NCBI GenBank assembly: GCA_017450685.1
Contig: JAFSTB010000011.1
Location: forward strand, 1-40,924
Reading direction: 5' to 3'
Origin: Paludibacteraceae bacterium
Lineage (GTDB): Bacteria; Bacteroidota; Bacteroidia; Bacteroidales; Paludibacteraceae
Length of the DNA: 40,924 bases
Below are positions 15,417 to 24,210 of the stretch, in pieces. How positions within the stretch are numbered: the stretch's first letter is position 1; the number at the start of each line of letters is the position of its first letter. The translations under genes were made by a program, and so were the position numbers. The notes under the pieces are model-generated. The model saw only the letters and a program-made list of their open reading frames with translations, did not search any database and was not told the origin of the DNA.

Positions 15417-17420
15417 TTATTGGAAGTTAGCGCGGTTATCGGTTACTTCTGTTTGGTCTAATACCCAGTTCTGTATTTGATAGACGCGATAAGCATAAGT
15501 GTTGTTCAGGCGTTGTATCTCTGCTTTCTCGTCGAAGGTGGCTTCGGCTGTCACTTTCTCTCCGGGAACGAGCATATACATACCGGCATTACCTTCGAAA
15601 GGACGGCTTAAGGTGTTGGCAGCCACTGCAAAAGCGGTACCAGTAGCCACGGGTTCGGCACCGGCATTGCCGAAGCGATAGCCACCCATTGTAACGTTCT
15701 CGGCTGTCTGAACGGTGAGGTTGTATGCTTGTGCGGCTTCTTCCAATGAGGTATATTGCTTCATCTCTTTGTACATCATACCGGCTTTCTTGTGCTTGAT
15801 GACTTGTTGGCGCAACTCACCTTCCACCTCTTCCATTGAGCGATATTCGCCGTCGTTGACTTGTGTGAGCAGAGCCACAACATACTTATCGCCACATTCA
15901 AAGACATCACTCACCTGACCTTCCTTGGCATCGTATGCCCAACGTACGATGGTGCGGCTCGACTTCAAGTCACCCACCTTGTCGGCGTTCTTATCGAGGT
16001 TATAGGCAGGGTAGAGTTGCATGTTTTGCTCTTGTACGGCTTGACGGAAAGCCTCTTCGGTGTTGTTAGCCACAATGAACTGTTTGGCTTGGTTGTAGAG
16101 AGCGGAATAGGTGCGGCTTGAAGGTGTCACCTTGCGCTCTATAACTGCCAACTTCACCTTAGGTGTGGCTTTGGCTACATCCATTATCTCAAAGGTCTGT
16201 TCGCCTAAACCGACAGCCACAGTGAAACGTGTACCTTTCTTACCGGTGAAAGCAGGTTCGGCAATCTCACGTGTGAGCATATCTTCTGTGAGCCAACCAA
16301 TCTCTTGATCTTCTTGTCCTTCTTGTGTGGCTATGAGTTTGAGTTTGACGGAGTCGGGCATCGAGTAGCCGCATTCAACCAGACGTGCCATACGATAGGT
16401 GTCGTCGGCAAACTCAATGTCGGTCACTGCATCTTTCTTTGCGTTCTTACCGAAGCCAAACTCTTTGTACTGCTCGGGAATAGTGTTTTCTGAATAGTTG
16501 CGTCCGTCGTACATAACGTCGGAGTTGGTGTTAACCACGAGTGCTATGTCGTCGGTGGTGGCGAACTCTTCGCGCAGATTATCCATTGCTTGTTTGGCAG
16601 CGGCAAAGTCAGCCTCACTGGGAACGATAGCGAACTGTACATACTCAATGGAGCGGTTAGGTTTGCGTTTGTAGCGCGGCTTGCGAACATTGTATTCCTT
16701 GCGTAGGTCGCGGCTCTTAACCGTGATGGTAGAGTCGGCTATAGTGCTATAAGGACGAACGATGTATTGTGCGTTAACGCTTTGGTTTTGAGCATCGAAA
16801 GCATACTGAGCGTCCAACTTGTTAGCCGTGATAAGGTTCTTAACTAGGTTGTTGTACTTATCCTGCATATGGGTGAGGCGAACGGCGTTCTCCCAGTAGT
16901 TCCAATAACTCTTGGCTTGTGTGAGGTTAGCGTTTTGTCCGTCATCTTCCATTGTTTCGATATTGTGCAGGAAGCGGATGAGGTTTTCGCGACTGAACTC
17001 ACCGTTCTCGTCCATAAACGAGCGGCGTGAACGGATGTATTGGTGAGGGTTTTCACCGATGCACAGTTCGCTCAGTTCGTTGGCGGTAACGTCCATACCT
17101 ATCTCTTTGAGTTGAGCGCGAAGAGCGTAGTCGGTGAGCATCATCTGCCATACCTGATTGCGAATTTGGAAAGTCAGATCCTCGTCAAAATCAGAGCGTC
17201 CGCTCTCTATCTTATACACTTCAGTGAGTTGCTCACGGGCTTTTTCGTATTCGGTGTAATGAATCTTCTGACCGGCTATCACACCGATATTCTCACGGTT
17301 ACGATTGAAAAAACTGCTGCCGGATGTGAATAAGTCACCCAAAATGAATGCCAGCATAGCCAAACCTACTATCAATACGAGGACCCAGCCCATGCTGCGA
17401 ATTTTTTGTAATGTTGCCAT
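15417..17420 (-). CDS. PpiD/SurA-like periplasmic peptidyl-prolyl isomerase chaperone
   Basis: This is a membrane-anchored periplasmic folding factor for outer-membrane or secreted proteins. The N-terminus (LQKIRSMGWVLVLIVGLAMLAFILGDLF) is a single signal anchor, followed by an SurA_N-type domain (ENIGVIAGQKIHYTEYEKAREQL). Parvulin-like rotamase segments lie in the middle and in the second half (QAKQFIVANNTEEAFRQAVQEQ and the DGEYRSMEEVEGELRQQV region). The 667 residues and layout match Bacteroidota PpiD-like proteins. Rotamase activity is often weak in these and is not shown here. It has its own promoter. Confidence 0.88.
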   Translation of the reverse strand: MATLQKIRSMGWVLVLIVGLAMLAFILGDLFTSGSSFFNRNRENIGVIAGQKIHYTEYEKAREQLTEVYKIESGRSDFDEDLTFQIRNQVWQMMLTDYALRAQLKEIGMDVTANELSELCIGENPHQYIRSRRSFMDENGEFSRENLIRFLHNIETMEDDGQNANLTQAKSYWNYWENAVRLTHMQDKYNNLVKNLITANKLDAQYAFDAQNQSVNAQYIVRPYSTIADSTITVKSRDLRKEYNVRKPRYKRKPNRSIEYVQFAIVPSEADFAAAKQAMDNLREEFATTDDIALVVNTNSDVMYDGRNYSENTIPEQYKEFGFGKNAKKDAVTDIEFADDTYRMARLVECGYSMPDSVKLKLIATQEGQEDQEIGWLTEDMLTREIAEPAFTGKKGTRFTVAVGLGEQTFEIMDVAKATPKVKLAVIERKVTPSSRTYSALYNQAKQFIVANNTEEAFRQAVQEQNMQLYPAYNLDKNADKVGDLKSSRTIVRWAYDAKEGQVSDVFECGDKYVVALLTQVNDGEYRSMEEVEGELRQQVIKHKKAGMMYKEMKQYTSLEEAAQAYNLTVQTAENVTMGGYRFGNAGAEPVATGTAFAVAANTLSRPFEGNAGMYMLVPGEKVTAEATFDEKAEIQRLNNTYAYRVYQIQNWVLDQTEVTDNRANFQ

Positions 17421-17460
17421 ATTATTATTTTGATTATTTAGTTTTCACAAAAATAGCGCA

Positions 17461-17492
17461 CAAAGGTACGGCGATTTTTAAGATTGTGCAAA
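17461..17492 (-). promoter_or_regulatory. Promoter of the PpiD-like gene
   Basis: On the minus strand TACCTTTG (17461-17468) is 20 bases from TTTG (17489-17492), 40 bases upstream of the ATG at 17420. Between it and rsmD (17493-17584) lie only AT-rich sequence and an 8-bp inverted repeat AAGGGTAC/GTACCCTT (17521-17528 and 17556-17563), possibly part of the rsmD terminator. Confidence 0.8.
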
Positions 17493-17584
17493 TATGTGCG
17501 CAATAATTTTGTGCAAATATAAGGGTACTCCTAATTATTATAATGTTTTTAGGCAGTACCCTTTTCCCTTATCGGGGTAAAGGG

Positions 17585-18109
17585 TTATTGGAAGAAAGAG
17601 AAGTGGACGCTGCCGTACTGCCTTAGTTCCACGAAGCGGGGGTGTTGGGAAAAATCGTTTGTTTTGCCATGTTCCAAGACCATCCATCCGTCGTTTTTCA
17701 GGTGTGGGAGTATGAGGTCGGGCAGTTCGGGAATACGCTCTAATTGGTATGGCGGATCGGCATAGATAAAGTCGAAGAGGATGTGATTGGAGTTAAGAAA
17801 GCGGAAGACATCGCCTCTTACAACATGCAAGTTAGTTATGCCTAACTGTTTGCTTGTCTGTATGATGAAGTTTTGTTGAACATGTGCGGCTTCCACAGCG
17901 ATCACTTCTTTTGCGCCTCTTGACACACATTCAAGCCCTATGCCGCCTGTGCCGGCGAAGAGGTCAAGCATATCTATCCCTTCAAAATCCATACGGTTTT
18001 GAAGGAGGTTGAACAGACTCTCTTTGGCGAAGTCGGTGGTTGGTCGGGCTGTTATATTTTTAGGGGGCATCAACCGACGCCCCCTATATTTACCGGAAAT
18101 GATTCGCAT
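17585..18109 (-). CDS. rsmD: 16S rRNA (guanine966-N2)-methyltransferase
   Basis: RsmD methylates G966 of 16S rRNA in the assembled 30S subunit. The start MRIISGKYRGRRLMPP and TARPTTDFAKESLFNLLQNR are family signatures. SAM motif I is LDLFAGTGGIGLECVSRGA, and the catalytic N-methylase motif is DPPYQ near residue 117. Its length of 174 residues is normal. It lies 41 bases downstream of the anchored unknown protein and is probably in its transcript. Confidence 0.95.
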   Translation of the reverse strand: MRIISGKYRGRRLMPPKNITARPTTDFAKESLFNLLQNRMDFEGIDMLDLFAGTGGIGLECVSRGAKEVIAVEAAHVQQNFIIQTSKQLGITNLHVVRGDVFRFLNSNHILFDFIYADPPYQLERIPELPDLILPHLKNDGWMVLEHGKTNDFSQHPRFVELRQYGSVHFSFFQ

Positions 18110-18150
18110 TGTATTATCATTGAGCCTATGACAGGCTGAAAAGCAGTGTT

Positions 18151-18909
18151 TTACTCCCAGTTACCTGCGTTGTTGTTAGGTGCGTCTATTGAGCCGAATT
18201 TCAAGCCGGGGAAGTGCTCCAATTTCTCTTCTTTATCGATGAGGTTAACCAGTTCTTGTTTGTCAAGGTCGCTCAGATAGGTATTGAAATGTGCGGAGGC
18301 TTCCATAATAGGTATGCGTATGCCTTGTGGTGTGGTGTAGTTGTTGTTGGCTTCAAGTGTGAAACGCTGCCCGTTGGAGTAGGGGATAGTGGTGATAGAA
18401 GCGATGTTGTCGGCAGTGTATTCGCCTTTGTACAAGGTCTGAATCATATTCTTATAGATAGTGTCGCGGCGGAAGCCTTGCAGACCGTTGTTAATCACTT
18501 CGCGGTCTTTTTCCCAAATATAAGCATAGATAAGACTGTCGTTATCGGTGCGCAGTTGTGCTTTGGCTTTTATTTTAGCGCGTTCGATGATCTTCACGGC
18601 TTTGTGTTCTGTCATACCGGCTTCCAACTGTTTATCGGTGAGTGCACCCTCTTTGAGCACTTCTTTCTTTGGTGCTGTTTGCAGGAAGAGGATGAGCGAG
18701 TCAAGGTCGGTGGTGAAATAGCCTTTTTCGAGTTTGAACTCACTTTCGGCGGCACGCAGGTGAACAAGGTTCTTAATCACTGCTGTTTCTCTTTGTGCGC
18801 GTGTTTCCTCAAAGCGGATAGGGGTAACGACACTGTCGATGCACAGCCATGCCAAAAAGACAACGGCGCAGCCCAAAAGAAGGCGGAAAATAAATTGTGT
18901 TGCTTTCAT
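18151..18909 (-). CDS. Conserved membrane-anchored protein of unknown function
   Basis: I cannot assign a function. The ATG at 18909 gives a short N-terminal membrane anchor (MKATQFIFRLLLGCAVVFLAWLC). A hydrophilic, Lys- and Glu-rich domain follows, including ETAVIKNLVHLRAAESEFKLE and KGYFTTDLDSLILFLQ. That stretch recalls the region after the first helix of pseudopilins (alternating helix then GxYTxDLxxL), but there is no prepilin peptidase site. Similar proteins are widespread in Bacteroidales. The frame upstream to 18984 reaches past the promoter and is not the start. It is co-oriented with rsmD, 41 bases apart. Confidence 0.8.
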   Translation of the reverse strand: MKATQFIFRLLLGCAVVFLAWLCIDSVVTPIRFEETRAQRETAVIKNLVHLRAAESEFKLEKGYFTTDLDSLILFLQTAPKKEVLKEGALTDKQLEAGMTEHKAVKIIERAKIKAKAQLRTDNDSLIYAYIWEKDREVINNGLQGFRRDTIYKNMIQTLYKGEYTADNIASITTIPYSNGQRFTLEANNNYTTPQGIRIPIMEASAHFNTYLSDLDKQELVNLIDKEEKLEHFPGLKFGSIDAPNNNAGNWE

Positions 18910-18941
18910 AACTATAGTTAAGTATATAAATTTTCGGACTG

Positions 18942-18973
18942 CAAAGGTAGGTCGTTTATATGGATTGTGCAAA
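18942..18973 (-). promoter_or_regulatory. Promoter of the anchored protein-rsmD unit
   Basis: On the minus strand TACCTTTG (18942-18949) is 20 bases from TTTG (18970-18973). It lies about 33 bases upstream of the ATG at 18909. Confidence 0.8.
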
Positions 18974-19010
18974 TTCTTGCGCACAAAAATACGGTTTTCG
19001 TATTAAAAGG

Positions 19011-19042
19011 CTTGCGAAAGCCAAAAAAACAACCTACCTTTG
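19011..19042 (+). promoter_or_regulatory. Promoter of recR
   Basis: CTTG (19011-19014, three of four matches) and TACCTTTG (19035-19042) are 20 bases apart. A start near 19049 rules out an ATG at 19040 and supports translation from 19097. Confidence 0.7.
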
Positions 19043-19096
19043 CCGCGTTGCTTAATCAATTTAGCAAACATTTTTAGTGTCATACTCTGCTTGTTT

Positions 19097-19708
19097 ATGG
19101 AAAGTGAATATCCTTCCCAACTCTTAGATACGGCTGTTCAGCAGATGTCGTCGTTGCCCGGCATTGGTAAGAAGACGGCGTTGCGTTTGGTGCTGCATCT
19201 GTTGCGTCAGCCCTCGGAGGATGTGGAGCGTTTTGCTTCGGCAATGACACGCCTCAAGAACGAGGTGCATTATTGCCGTTGCTGCCATAATATATCCGAC
19301 CAAGAGGTGTGTTCCATCTGCAGCAGTCATCGGCGCGACAAACGTACTATCTGTGTAGTGGAGAATGTGCAGGATGTGATGGCAGTGGAGAACACAGGGC
19401 AGTACAGCGGACTGTATCATGTCTTAGGTGGTGTTATATCGCCTATCGACGGTGTGGGACCCAAAGACTTGCAGATAGAGTCGCTTGTGCAGCGGGTGCA
19501 GACAGAGGATGTGCAAGAGGTGATATTAGCCTTGCCGACCACTATGGAAGGCGATACCACCAACTTCTATATCTACCGCCATTTGCAACCGACCGGTGTA
19601 AAGGTGAGTCAGATAGCCAGAGGCATAGCCATCGGAGGTGAGATAGAGTATGCCGATGAGATAACACTCGGACGCTCCATACAAAACAGAACCGAATTTC
19701 GGGCGTGA
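19097..19708 (+). CDS. recR: Recombination protein RecR
   Basis: RecR works with RecF and RecO at single-strand gaps. The helix-hairpin-helix [20 protein letters not shown] lies near the N-terminus. The zinc finger is [18 protein letters not shown], and the Toprim domain follows ([28 protein letters not shown]...). The protein ends with the usual [19 protein letters not shown]. The ATG at 19097 gives 203 residues, the normal length. It heads a rightward cluster with a membrane protein, a HAD-like protein and a GNAT. Confidence 0.95.
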   Translation: MESEYPSQLLDTAVQQMSSLPGIGKKTALRLVLHLLRQPSEDVERFASAMTRLKNEVHYCRCCHNISDQEVCSICSSHRRDKRTICVVENVQDVMAVENTGQYSGLYHVLGGVISPIDGVGPKDLQIESLVQRVQTEDVQEVILALPTTMEGDTTNFYIYRHLQPTGVKVSQIARGIAIGGEIEYADEITLGRSIQNRTEFRA

Positions 19709-19766
19709 AATGAATATTTTGTTCTCTAACAGTCAAAATATTTACAAACCTTCAATCTATACGCTT

Positions 19767-20234
19767 ATGTTCAGAAACGCGCTAAAAACACTTATGTTGA
19801 TTCATTATGCCATCATCGTTGCAGTGCTTCTTGTTTATTACATTTTTTGGCAGTTGTATAAGCAAGATCCGCTGGGAATGCAGTTCTTTGAGCCTTCCTC
19901 CACAGCAGGTATTGTCTTGCAGTCGTTGGCAATACTTACCACACTCACTTTCATACCTCTGTCGTTATACCTCTTTAAGCGTTCCACGACGCGTTTGCGG
20001 GAGTTGCCAACGATGGAAGAACGCATCGAACGTTATGTGCCGCTTGCCACCAGGCGTGAGACCCTCATAATGCTGCCGATGCTGATATCGGAAGTGCTGT
20101 ATTTCATCTTAGGCGGTTGCAAACCAATGCTCTGGTTGTTAGGTATATGCGCTATCGCTTGGGTGTTCTGCAAACCGTCGGAAAGGCAGATGCAAATAGA
20201 TTTAGAGGACTCGCCTTATGACAATCGCGATTGA
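19767..20234 (+). CDS. Small inner-membrane protein of unknown function
   Basis: I do not recognise a function. From the ATG at 19767 the protein has about 155 residues and four likely transmembrane helices: LMLIHYAIIVAVLLVYYIFW, GIVLQSLAILTTLTFIPLSLYL, ETLIMLPMLISEVLYFILGG and LWLLGICAIAWVFC. A charged cytoplasmic loop (RSTTRLRELPTMEERIERYVPL) lies in the middle. An earlier in-frame ATG at 19710 starts one base after the recR stop and could be used by coupling, but its 19 extra residues are not membrane-like. The downstream gene overlaps its end by 17 bases, so the group is an operon. Confidence 0.78.
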   Translation: MFRNALKTLMLIHYAIIVAVLLVYYIFWQLYKQDPLGMQFFEPSSTAGIVLQSLAILTTLTFIPLSLYLFKRSTTRLRELPTMEERIERYVPLATRRETLIMLPMLISEVLYFILGGCKPMLWLLGICAIAWVFCKPSERQMQIDLEDSPYDNRD

Positions 20235-20631
20235 TTTTGACGGCACTATCGTCACCCATGCCTATCCCGCCATAGGTAAACCCATACCCTTTGCTATTGA
20301 GACGCTTAAGCAGTTGCAGCAGGTTGACCATCACCAACTTATCCTATGGTCGTGCCGCGAAGGACAACTGCTGCAAGAGGCTGTGGACTACTGCCGCGAA
20401 CGCGGTTTGGAGTTCTATGCCGTCAATAGCAATTTCCCCGGCGAACCGCAAGACGGCATGAGCGCACGCAAACTGACAGCCGACCTCTTTATTGACGACC
20501 GCAACCTCGGCGGACTGCCCGACTGGGGTGTTATCTATCAGATGATTCACAGCGGCAAAGCCAATCAGCCGCCGCAGGCTCTCGAACCACCAAAGAAAAA
20601 AGAGAACTTCCTGCAACGATGGTTCGCCTAA
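20218..20631 (+). CDS. HAD-superfamily-like small phosphohydrolase
   Basis: The protein starts MTIAIDFDGTIV, a HAD motif I with the two aspartates needed for phosphoryl transfer. LILWSCREGQLLQEAV fits motif II, and ADLFIDDRNLGG fits the acidic motif. At 137 residues it has no room for a large cap domain, so it probably acts on sizeable or exposed phosphate substrates, or only binds a phosphate ligand. The final ~20 residues are lysine-rich. The start overlaps the membrane-protein gene by 17 bases. The substrate is unknown. Confidence 0.8.
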   Translation: MTIAIDFDGTIVTHAYPAIGKPIPFAIETLKQLQQVDHHQLILWSCREGQLLQEAVDYCRERGLEFYAVNSNFPGEPQDGMSARKLTADLFIDDRNLGGLPDWGVIYQMIHSGKANQPPQALEPPKKKENFLQRWFA

Positions 20632-20673
20632 ACACTACTATCTGTTTTTAGACGGTACTAAAAACCTTCAGCA

Positions 20674-21207
20674 ATGGTTACTTTGCGCAAATTAGAGCCA
20701 CACGACCTGCCGTTCCTCTATCAATGGGAGAACGACTCGTCCGCTTGGGCTTACGGCGGAACACATAACCCTCTCAGCCGACAAGACTTGCGTAACTACA
20801 TCGAATCCACCACCGGCGATATATATAAGGACGGACAGTTGCGACTTATTATTGAGCAAACCGATACCGCCACCTCTCATACCGCCACCTCTTTGCCTCT
20901 TACTATCGGTTGCCTTGACCTCTATGATTTCGACCCGCGCAACCTTAAAGCATGCGTAGGAATCTATATCTCGCATGACTGCCGCCAACAAGGTTATGCC
21001 CTTGAGGCTTTGCGACTATTGGACGACTACGCCTTTGGTTTTCTGTATCTTAACCTTCTCTACGCGTTCGTTTCCGAACAGAACACAGCCTCCGTTGCTC
21101 TCTTCAGCAAAGCAGGCTATCAACCCTCAACGCCCATACCCCATTGGACAATAGAAGGCAATGCCCGACTATGGTGGAAAAGCCAAGATTTAAGATTGGA
21201 AACTTAA
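20674..21207 (+). CDS. GNAT-family acetyltransferase (RimJ/RimL/SpeG type)
   Basis: This is a 177-residue N-acetyltransferase-like protein. The N-terminus LRKLEPHDLPFLYQWENDSSAW is typical of the RimJ/RimL and SpeG-like branch. The acetyl-CoA-binding segment is GIYISHDCRQQGYALEALRLLDDYAF, with the usual R/Q-x-x-G-x-A pattern. It ends FVSEQNTASVALFSKAGYQ, typical of motif B. The acceptor is unknown. It lies 42 bases after the HAD-like gene and is probably in the recR transcript. Confidence 0.88.
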   Translation: MVTLRKLEPHDLPFLYQWENDSSAWAYGGTHNPLSRQDLRNYIESTTGDIYKDGQLRLIIEQTDTATSHTATSLPLTIGCLDLYDFDPRNLKACVGIYISHDCRQQGYALEALRLLDDYAFGFLYLNLLYAFVSEQNTASVALFSKAGYQPSTPIPHWTIEGNARLWWKSQDLRLET

Positions 21208-21860
21208 AAATTGGCAAAAACTTGACATTTTCGCGAGAAAAACTTGTATTATGTACCCACTCACTGACAAAGAAGGCACTGTCATCAACAACATCCGCGA
21301 GGATTTTTTTGCGGACTACGACTGCCGCAAACTAATAGGTAATATCGACTTTTCGGTTGCCATACGCAAGGACAGGCGCGACCTCTTTCCCGAGGTGGAA
21401 TATCTGCTATGGGCGGAAGCCAAAGCGGGCAACCGCCATAGTATCTACGACTCTTTTATCCAACTTATCCTCACTATCGGCAGGGAGCGCACCATCGACA
21501 AGCTCCTCCCGCCGAAGTTCCTTGGTGCGTTAGACGCGGAGAAGATCGCTTTCATCCCGTACAGTGCGGTGATGGAGGTCTTCTCGCAGAACGACTTCAA
21601 CTGGAACGTCGCCCCCACCGACCACGAAAGCAAGCAATTCAAGCAACTCAAAGAGTTGGTGCGCCGCCGCCTCGTCATCTATATCAACCCGCCGTATAAA
21701 GAGGCAACGAATGCAAGAACTATTACAGGCACAGGTAATAATCAAGCAGGTGCGACTATCGAAACAGCAACATATCTGAAATATAAAAACGTAATAGGGA
21801 TAGCCGGAGTTGAACTGTTTGCGCAGTTCTTTATCCGCATATACCATGAAATTCCGGGCG

Positions 21861-21904
21861 CGGTGCTTGCAGAATTTTCAAAGTTGAAAATTCTGCAAGC
21901 ACCG
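21861..21904. repeat. 21-bp-arm perfect palindrome inside the methylase remnant
   Basis: The arms 21861-21881 and 21884-21904 are exact reverse complements (starting CGGTGCTTGC), separated by two bases. The region encodes the conserved peptide AEFSKLKILQ of the methylase family. It is the longest perfect inverted repeat I found in the window. Confidence 0.85.
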
Positions 21905-22061
21905 AATTTTTCGGATTTCCGCTCGGTATTCAAGGCTAAACTGCTGAAAGCCTTTATTGTACCTGCTAATACATTCGATAATGTAAAAGGTCAGTTCCCG
22001 ATAGGGTTCTTTATTTGGGACACGGCTGATAAACCACATTCAGAGACAGGACTAACTAACT

Positions 22062-22090
22062 CCCCCTCTAAGTTAGAGGATGTTGGGGGC
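22062..22090. repeat. Short CCCCCTCTAA/TTAGAGG palindromic insert
   Basis: CCTCTAA-G-TTAGAGG is flanked by CCC on the left and GGGGG on the right, giving an imperfect hairpin. In translation it reads NSPSKLEDVGG, which does not fit the methylase. It looks like a small repetitive element inserted into the pseudogene. Whether it recurs in the genome cannot be seen here. Confidence 0.5.
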
Positions 22091-22359
22091 GTGTGTCAAA
22101 TGTAACAGACGCCGCTCACCTCACCGCCTCTACGCTTCACTCCTGCCGCTCAAGCCGTGATGGAAGCCGGACGGAAGTTCTGGCATTACTATTTTCAAGG
22201 GCGTGACGACAAAGGCAGGATGAACGCCGACAGTCCCGAGGAGGAATACATACGCTTATTGAAGGACCTCCGCCAAAAGCAGAAGACCCTCGCCGCACAG
22301 ATCGCCACAACGGTCTATCAATACGGATTTTTGAAATAATCAACCAAAATAACAATACT

Positions 22360-24201
22360 ATGAAACACTTTTTAACCACTATCTTGCTTGTTGCTGCAAT
22401 GGCAGTGCAAGCGATGAACGTGCAACAGGTGGAACCCCTATGCTGGTGGACGGATATGCAGTGTCCGCTCACGCTGATGGTACACGGTGAAGACCTGTCA
22501 GACGCTACCGTCACTATCCAACAGTTGGAAAACAACCGTGTCAAAGACGGTGAGTGCACAGGCTTAGTACTTAAAGGGCAACACAATGCCGAATCGAGCA
22601 ACTACCTCTTCCTTGACCTTGATGTCAAAGAGACAGGCACTTATCGCGTTACGTTGAACAAAGGCAAACGTCGTGTGTCGTTCGACTACACCGTTCTTCC
22701 CCGTCGCGAAGGCAGTCGCCAAAGACAGTCGTTCACCACTGCCGATATGGTCTATCTCATTATGTCCGACCGTTTTGTGGACGGCAACGAAGCCAATAAC
22801 AACAGTTCTCTGACCAAGGAGAAAGCCAACAAAGCGAGTGTTCACGGTCGTTGGGGCGGCGATATACAGGGTGTGGTAAATAGTCTTGACCATATAGCCT
22901 CGGTAGGTGCCACCGCTATCTGGGCAACGCCTATGCTGCTGGATAACGAGCCAGACTGGTCGTATCACGGTTATGCTTGTGCCGACTACTACCATATAGA
23001 CCCGCGTATGGGTTCCAACGAGGAGTATCAGCAGATGGTGCAACAAGCCCACGGCAAAGGCATCAAGGTGCTGATGGATATGGTGCCTAACCACTGCGGT
23101 GCGGCTCACTGGTGGATGCAAGACCTGCCGTATAAAGATTGGATCAATCAGTTTGATCATTTCACCAACACCAATAATGTTTTCTCTGCCAACTACGACA
23201 TCAACGCTTCGGTGTACGACCGTCAGTTGAGCAACACCGGTTGGTTCGACCATCCTATGCCGGATATGAACCTCAATAACGCTGACCTTTTGCAATACTT
23301 CAAGCAGTGGGCTATATGGTGGATTGAGTATGCCGACCTTGACGGTTTGCGAGTGGACACCTATCCGTACATAGAGCCGCAACCTGCAGCCGAGTGGTGC
23401 AAAGCCATAAGAGAGGAGTACCCAAACTTGAATATCGTGGGTGAGTGTTGGACGCGACCTGCACCTGCCGTGGCTTATTGGCAGTCAGGCGTGAAGAACT
23501 ACAACGGCTTTGACAGTCATCTGCCCACCGTGATGGACTTCCCCGTGGAAGAGGCTATTCGTCAAGCATTAGAGAACGACGGCAACTACTGGGGTGGCGG
23601 ACTGACCAAGGTGTATGATGCTGTGGCTATGGACTATCTCTATGCTGATGTCAATCGCCTGTTCACATTCCTCGGCAACCACGATATGGACCGCTTTGCG
23701 GACGTGGTGAAGGACAAGTCGTTAGACCGTGTGAAGATAGGAATGGTGCTGCTTGCCACTATGCGCGGCATACCACAACTGCTGTACGGAGAGGAGTATA
23801 ATATGCATTCGTCGGATATGTCGTTAGGTCATTCCACCTTGCGTATGCCTCTGCCCGCAGAGAATGAGTTGACAGCAGAGATGAGGTATATGTACGACTT
23901 TGTGAGCCGTCTCTTTACCTGGCGCAAGACGGAGAAAGTGATACATACGGGTAAGACGATGCATTTCCTTGACCGCAATAACACCTACGCTTTCTTCCGC
24001 TATAACGACGACGAGGCAGTCTTTGTCTTTGCTAATGCTGCCGAGCAGGTGCGAGAGATACCCACTGCCCATTATCAGGAGATACTGTCGCGTTATAACA
24101 CCGTGGGAGAGGATGTGCTGACAGGAGAAAAAGTGGATCTGAGTAAGAACAACCTTATCGCTGCACCTCTCAGCACCATGATAGTGAAACTGAAAAAATA
24201 A
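22360..24201 (+). CDS. GH13 cyclomaltodextrinase/neopullulanase (SusA-like), periplasmic
   Basis: This alpha-amylase-family enzyme probably cuts imported malto-oligosaccharides, cyclodextrins or pullulan in the periplasm. A signal peptide covers residues 1-18. The first domain (VQQVEPLCWWTDMQCPLTLMVHG) matches the N-terminal domain of cyclomaltodextrinases. The TIM barrel starts near 125 (ADMVYLIMSDRFVDGN). Region I is DMVPNHCG, the nucleophile is D333 (GLRVDTYPY), the acid/base is E362 (GECW), and D442 lies in LGNHDMDR. Length and layout are close to SusA of Bacteroides. No SusC/SusD for starch lies nearby, so the source of its substrate is unclear. The S9 peptidase starts nine bases after it. 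Confidence 0.9.
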   Translation: MKHFLTTILLVAAMAVQAMNVQQVEPLCWWTDMQCPLTLMVHGEDLSDATVTIQQLENNRVKDGECTGLVLKGQHNAESSNYLFLDLDVKETGTYRVTLNKGKRRVSFDYTVLPRREGSRQRQSFTTADMVYLIMSDRFVDGNEANNNSSLTKEKANKASVHGRWGGDIQGVVNSLDHIASVGATAIWATPMLLDNEPDWSYHGYACADYYHIDPRMGSNEEYQQMVQQAHGKGIKVLMDMVPNHCGAAHWWMQDLPYKDWINQFDHFTNTNNVFSANYDINASVYDRQLSNTGWFDHPMPDMNLNNADLLQYFKQWAIWWIEYADLDGLRVDTYPYIEPQPAAEWCKAIREEYPNLNIVGECWTRPAPAVAYWQSGVKNYNGFDSHLPTVMDFPVEEAIRQALENDGNYWGGGLTKVYDAVAMDYLYADVNRLFTFLGNHDMDRFADVVKDKSLDRVKIGMVLLATMRGIPQLLYGEEYNMHSSDMSLGHSTLRMPLPAENELTAEMRYMYDFVSRLFTWRKTEKVIHTGKTMHFLDRNNTYAFFRYNDDEAVFVFANAAEQVREIPTAHYQEILSRYNTVGEDVLTGEKVDLSKNNLIAAPLSTMIVKLKK

Positions 24202-24210
24202 ACACAGGTT

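Larger units (their letters stand above)
21251..22339 (+). pseudogene. Decayed Eco57I-type restriction-modification methylase
   Basis: One reading frame holds three separated parts of a large adenine-specific methylase-restriction protein. The first ~140 residues (INNIREDFFADYDCRKLIGNIDF... to FKQLKELVRRR) match its N-terminal nuclease-associated domain. This jumps directly to LVIYINPPYKEA, the catalytic NPPY motif near residue 142. It continues through AEFSKLKILQAPNF and PANTFDNVKGQFPIGF. The section that should carry the SAM-binding motif (AAGTG type) is gone. A TAA stop at 22103 follows a short foreign-looking insert. After it, the same frame resumes with TPAAQAVMEAGRKFW...YQYGFLK, the likely C-terminus. 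Full-length relatives have over 1000 residues. It is inactive by inspection. Confidence 0.82.

Noticed and set aside
17521..17563. AAGGGTAC/GTACCCTT inverted repeat after rsmD
   Set aside because: The loop is 27 bases and no T-run follows, so it is mentioned only as a possible part of the rsmD end.
18214..18921. 235-residue + strand frame opposite the anchored protein
   Set aside because: It is a shadow of the real gene. Promoter position and conserved protein features support the minus strand.
20644..20665. GTTTTTA/TAAAAAC inverted repeat between the HAD-like and GNAT genes
   Set aside because: The seven-base, all-AT stem is weak and lacks a T-run, so I do not call a terminator.
22137..22601. 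Minus-strand frame across the methylase remnant and the GH13 start
   Set aside because: It would cross two supported rightward features and has no recognisable family or start signal.
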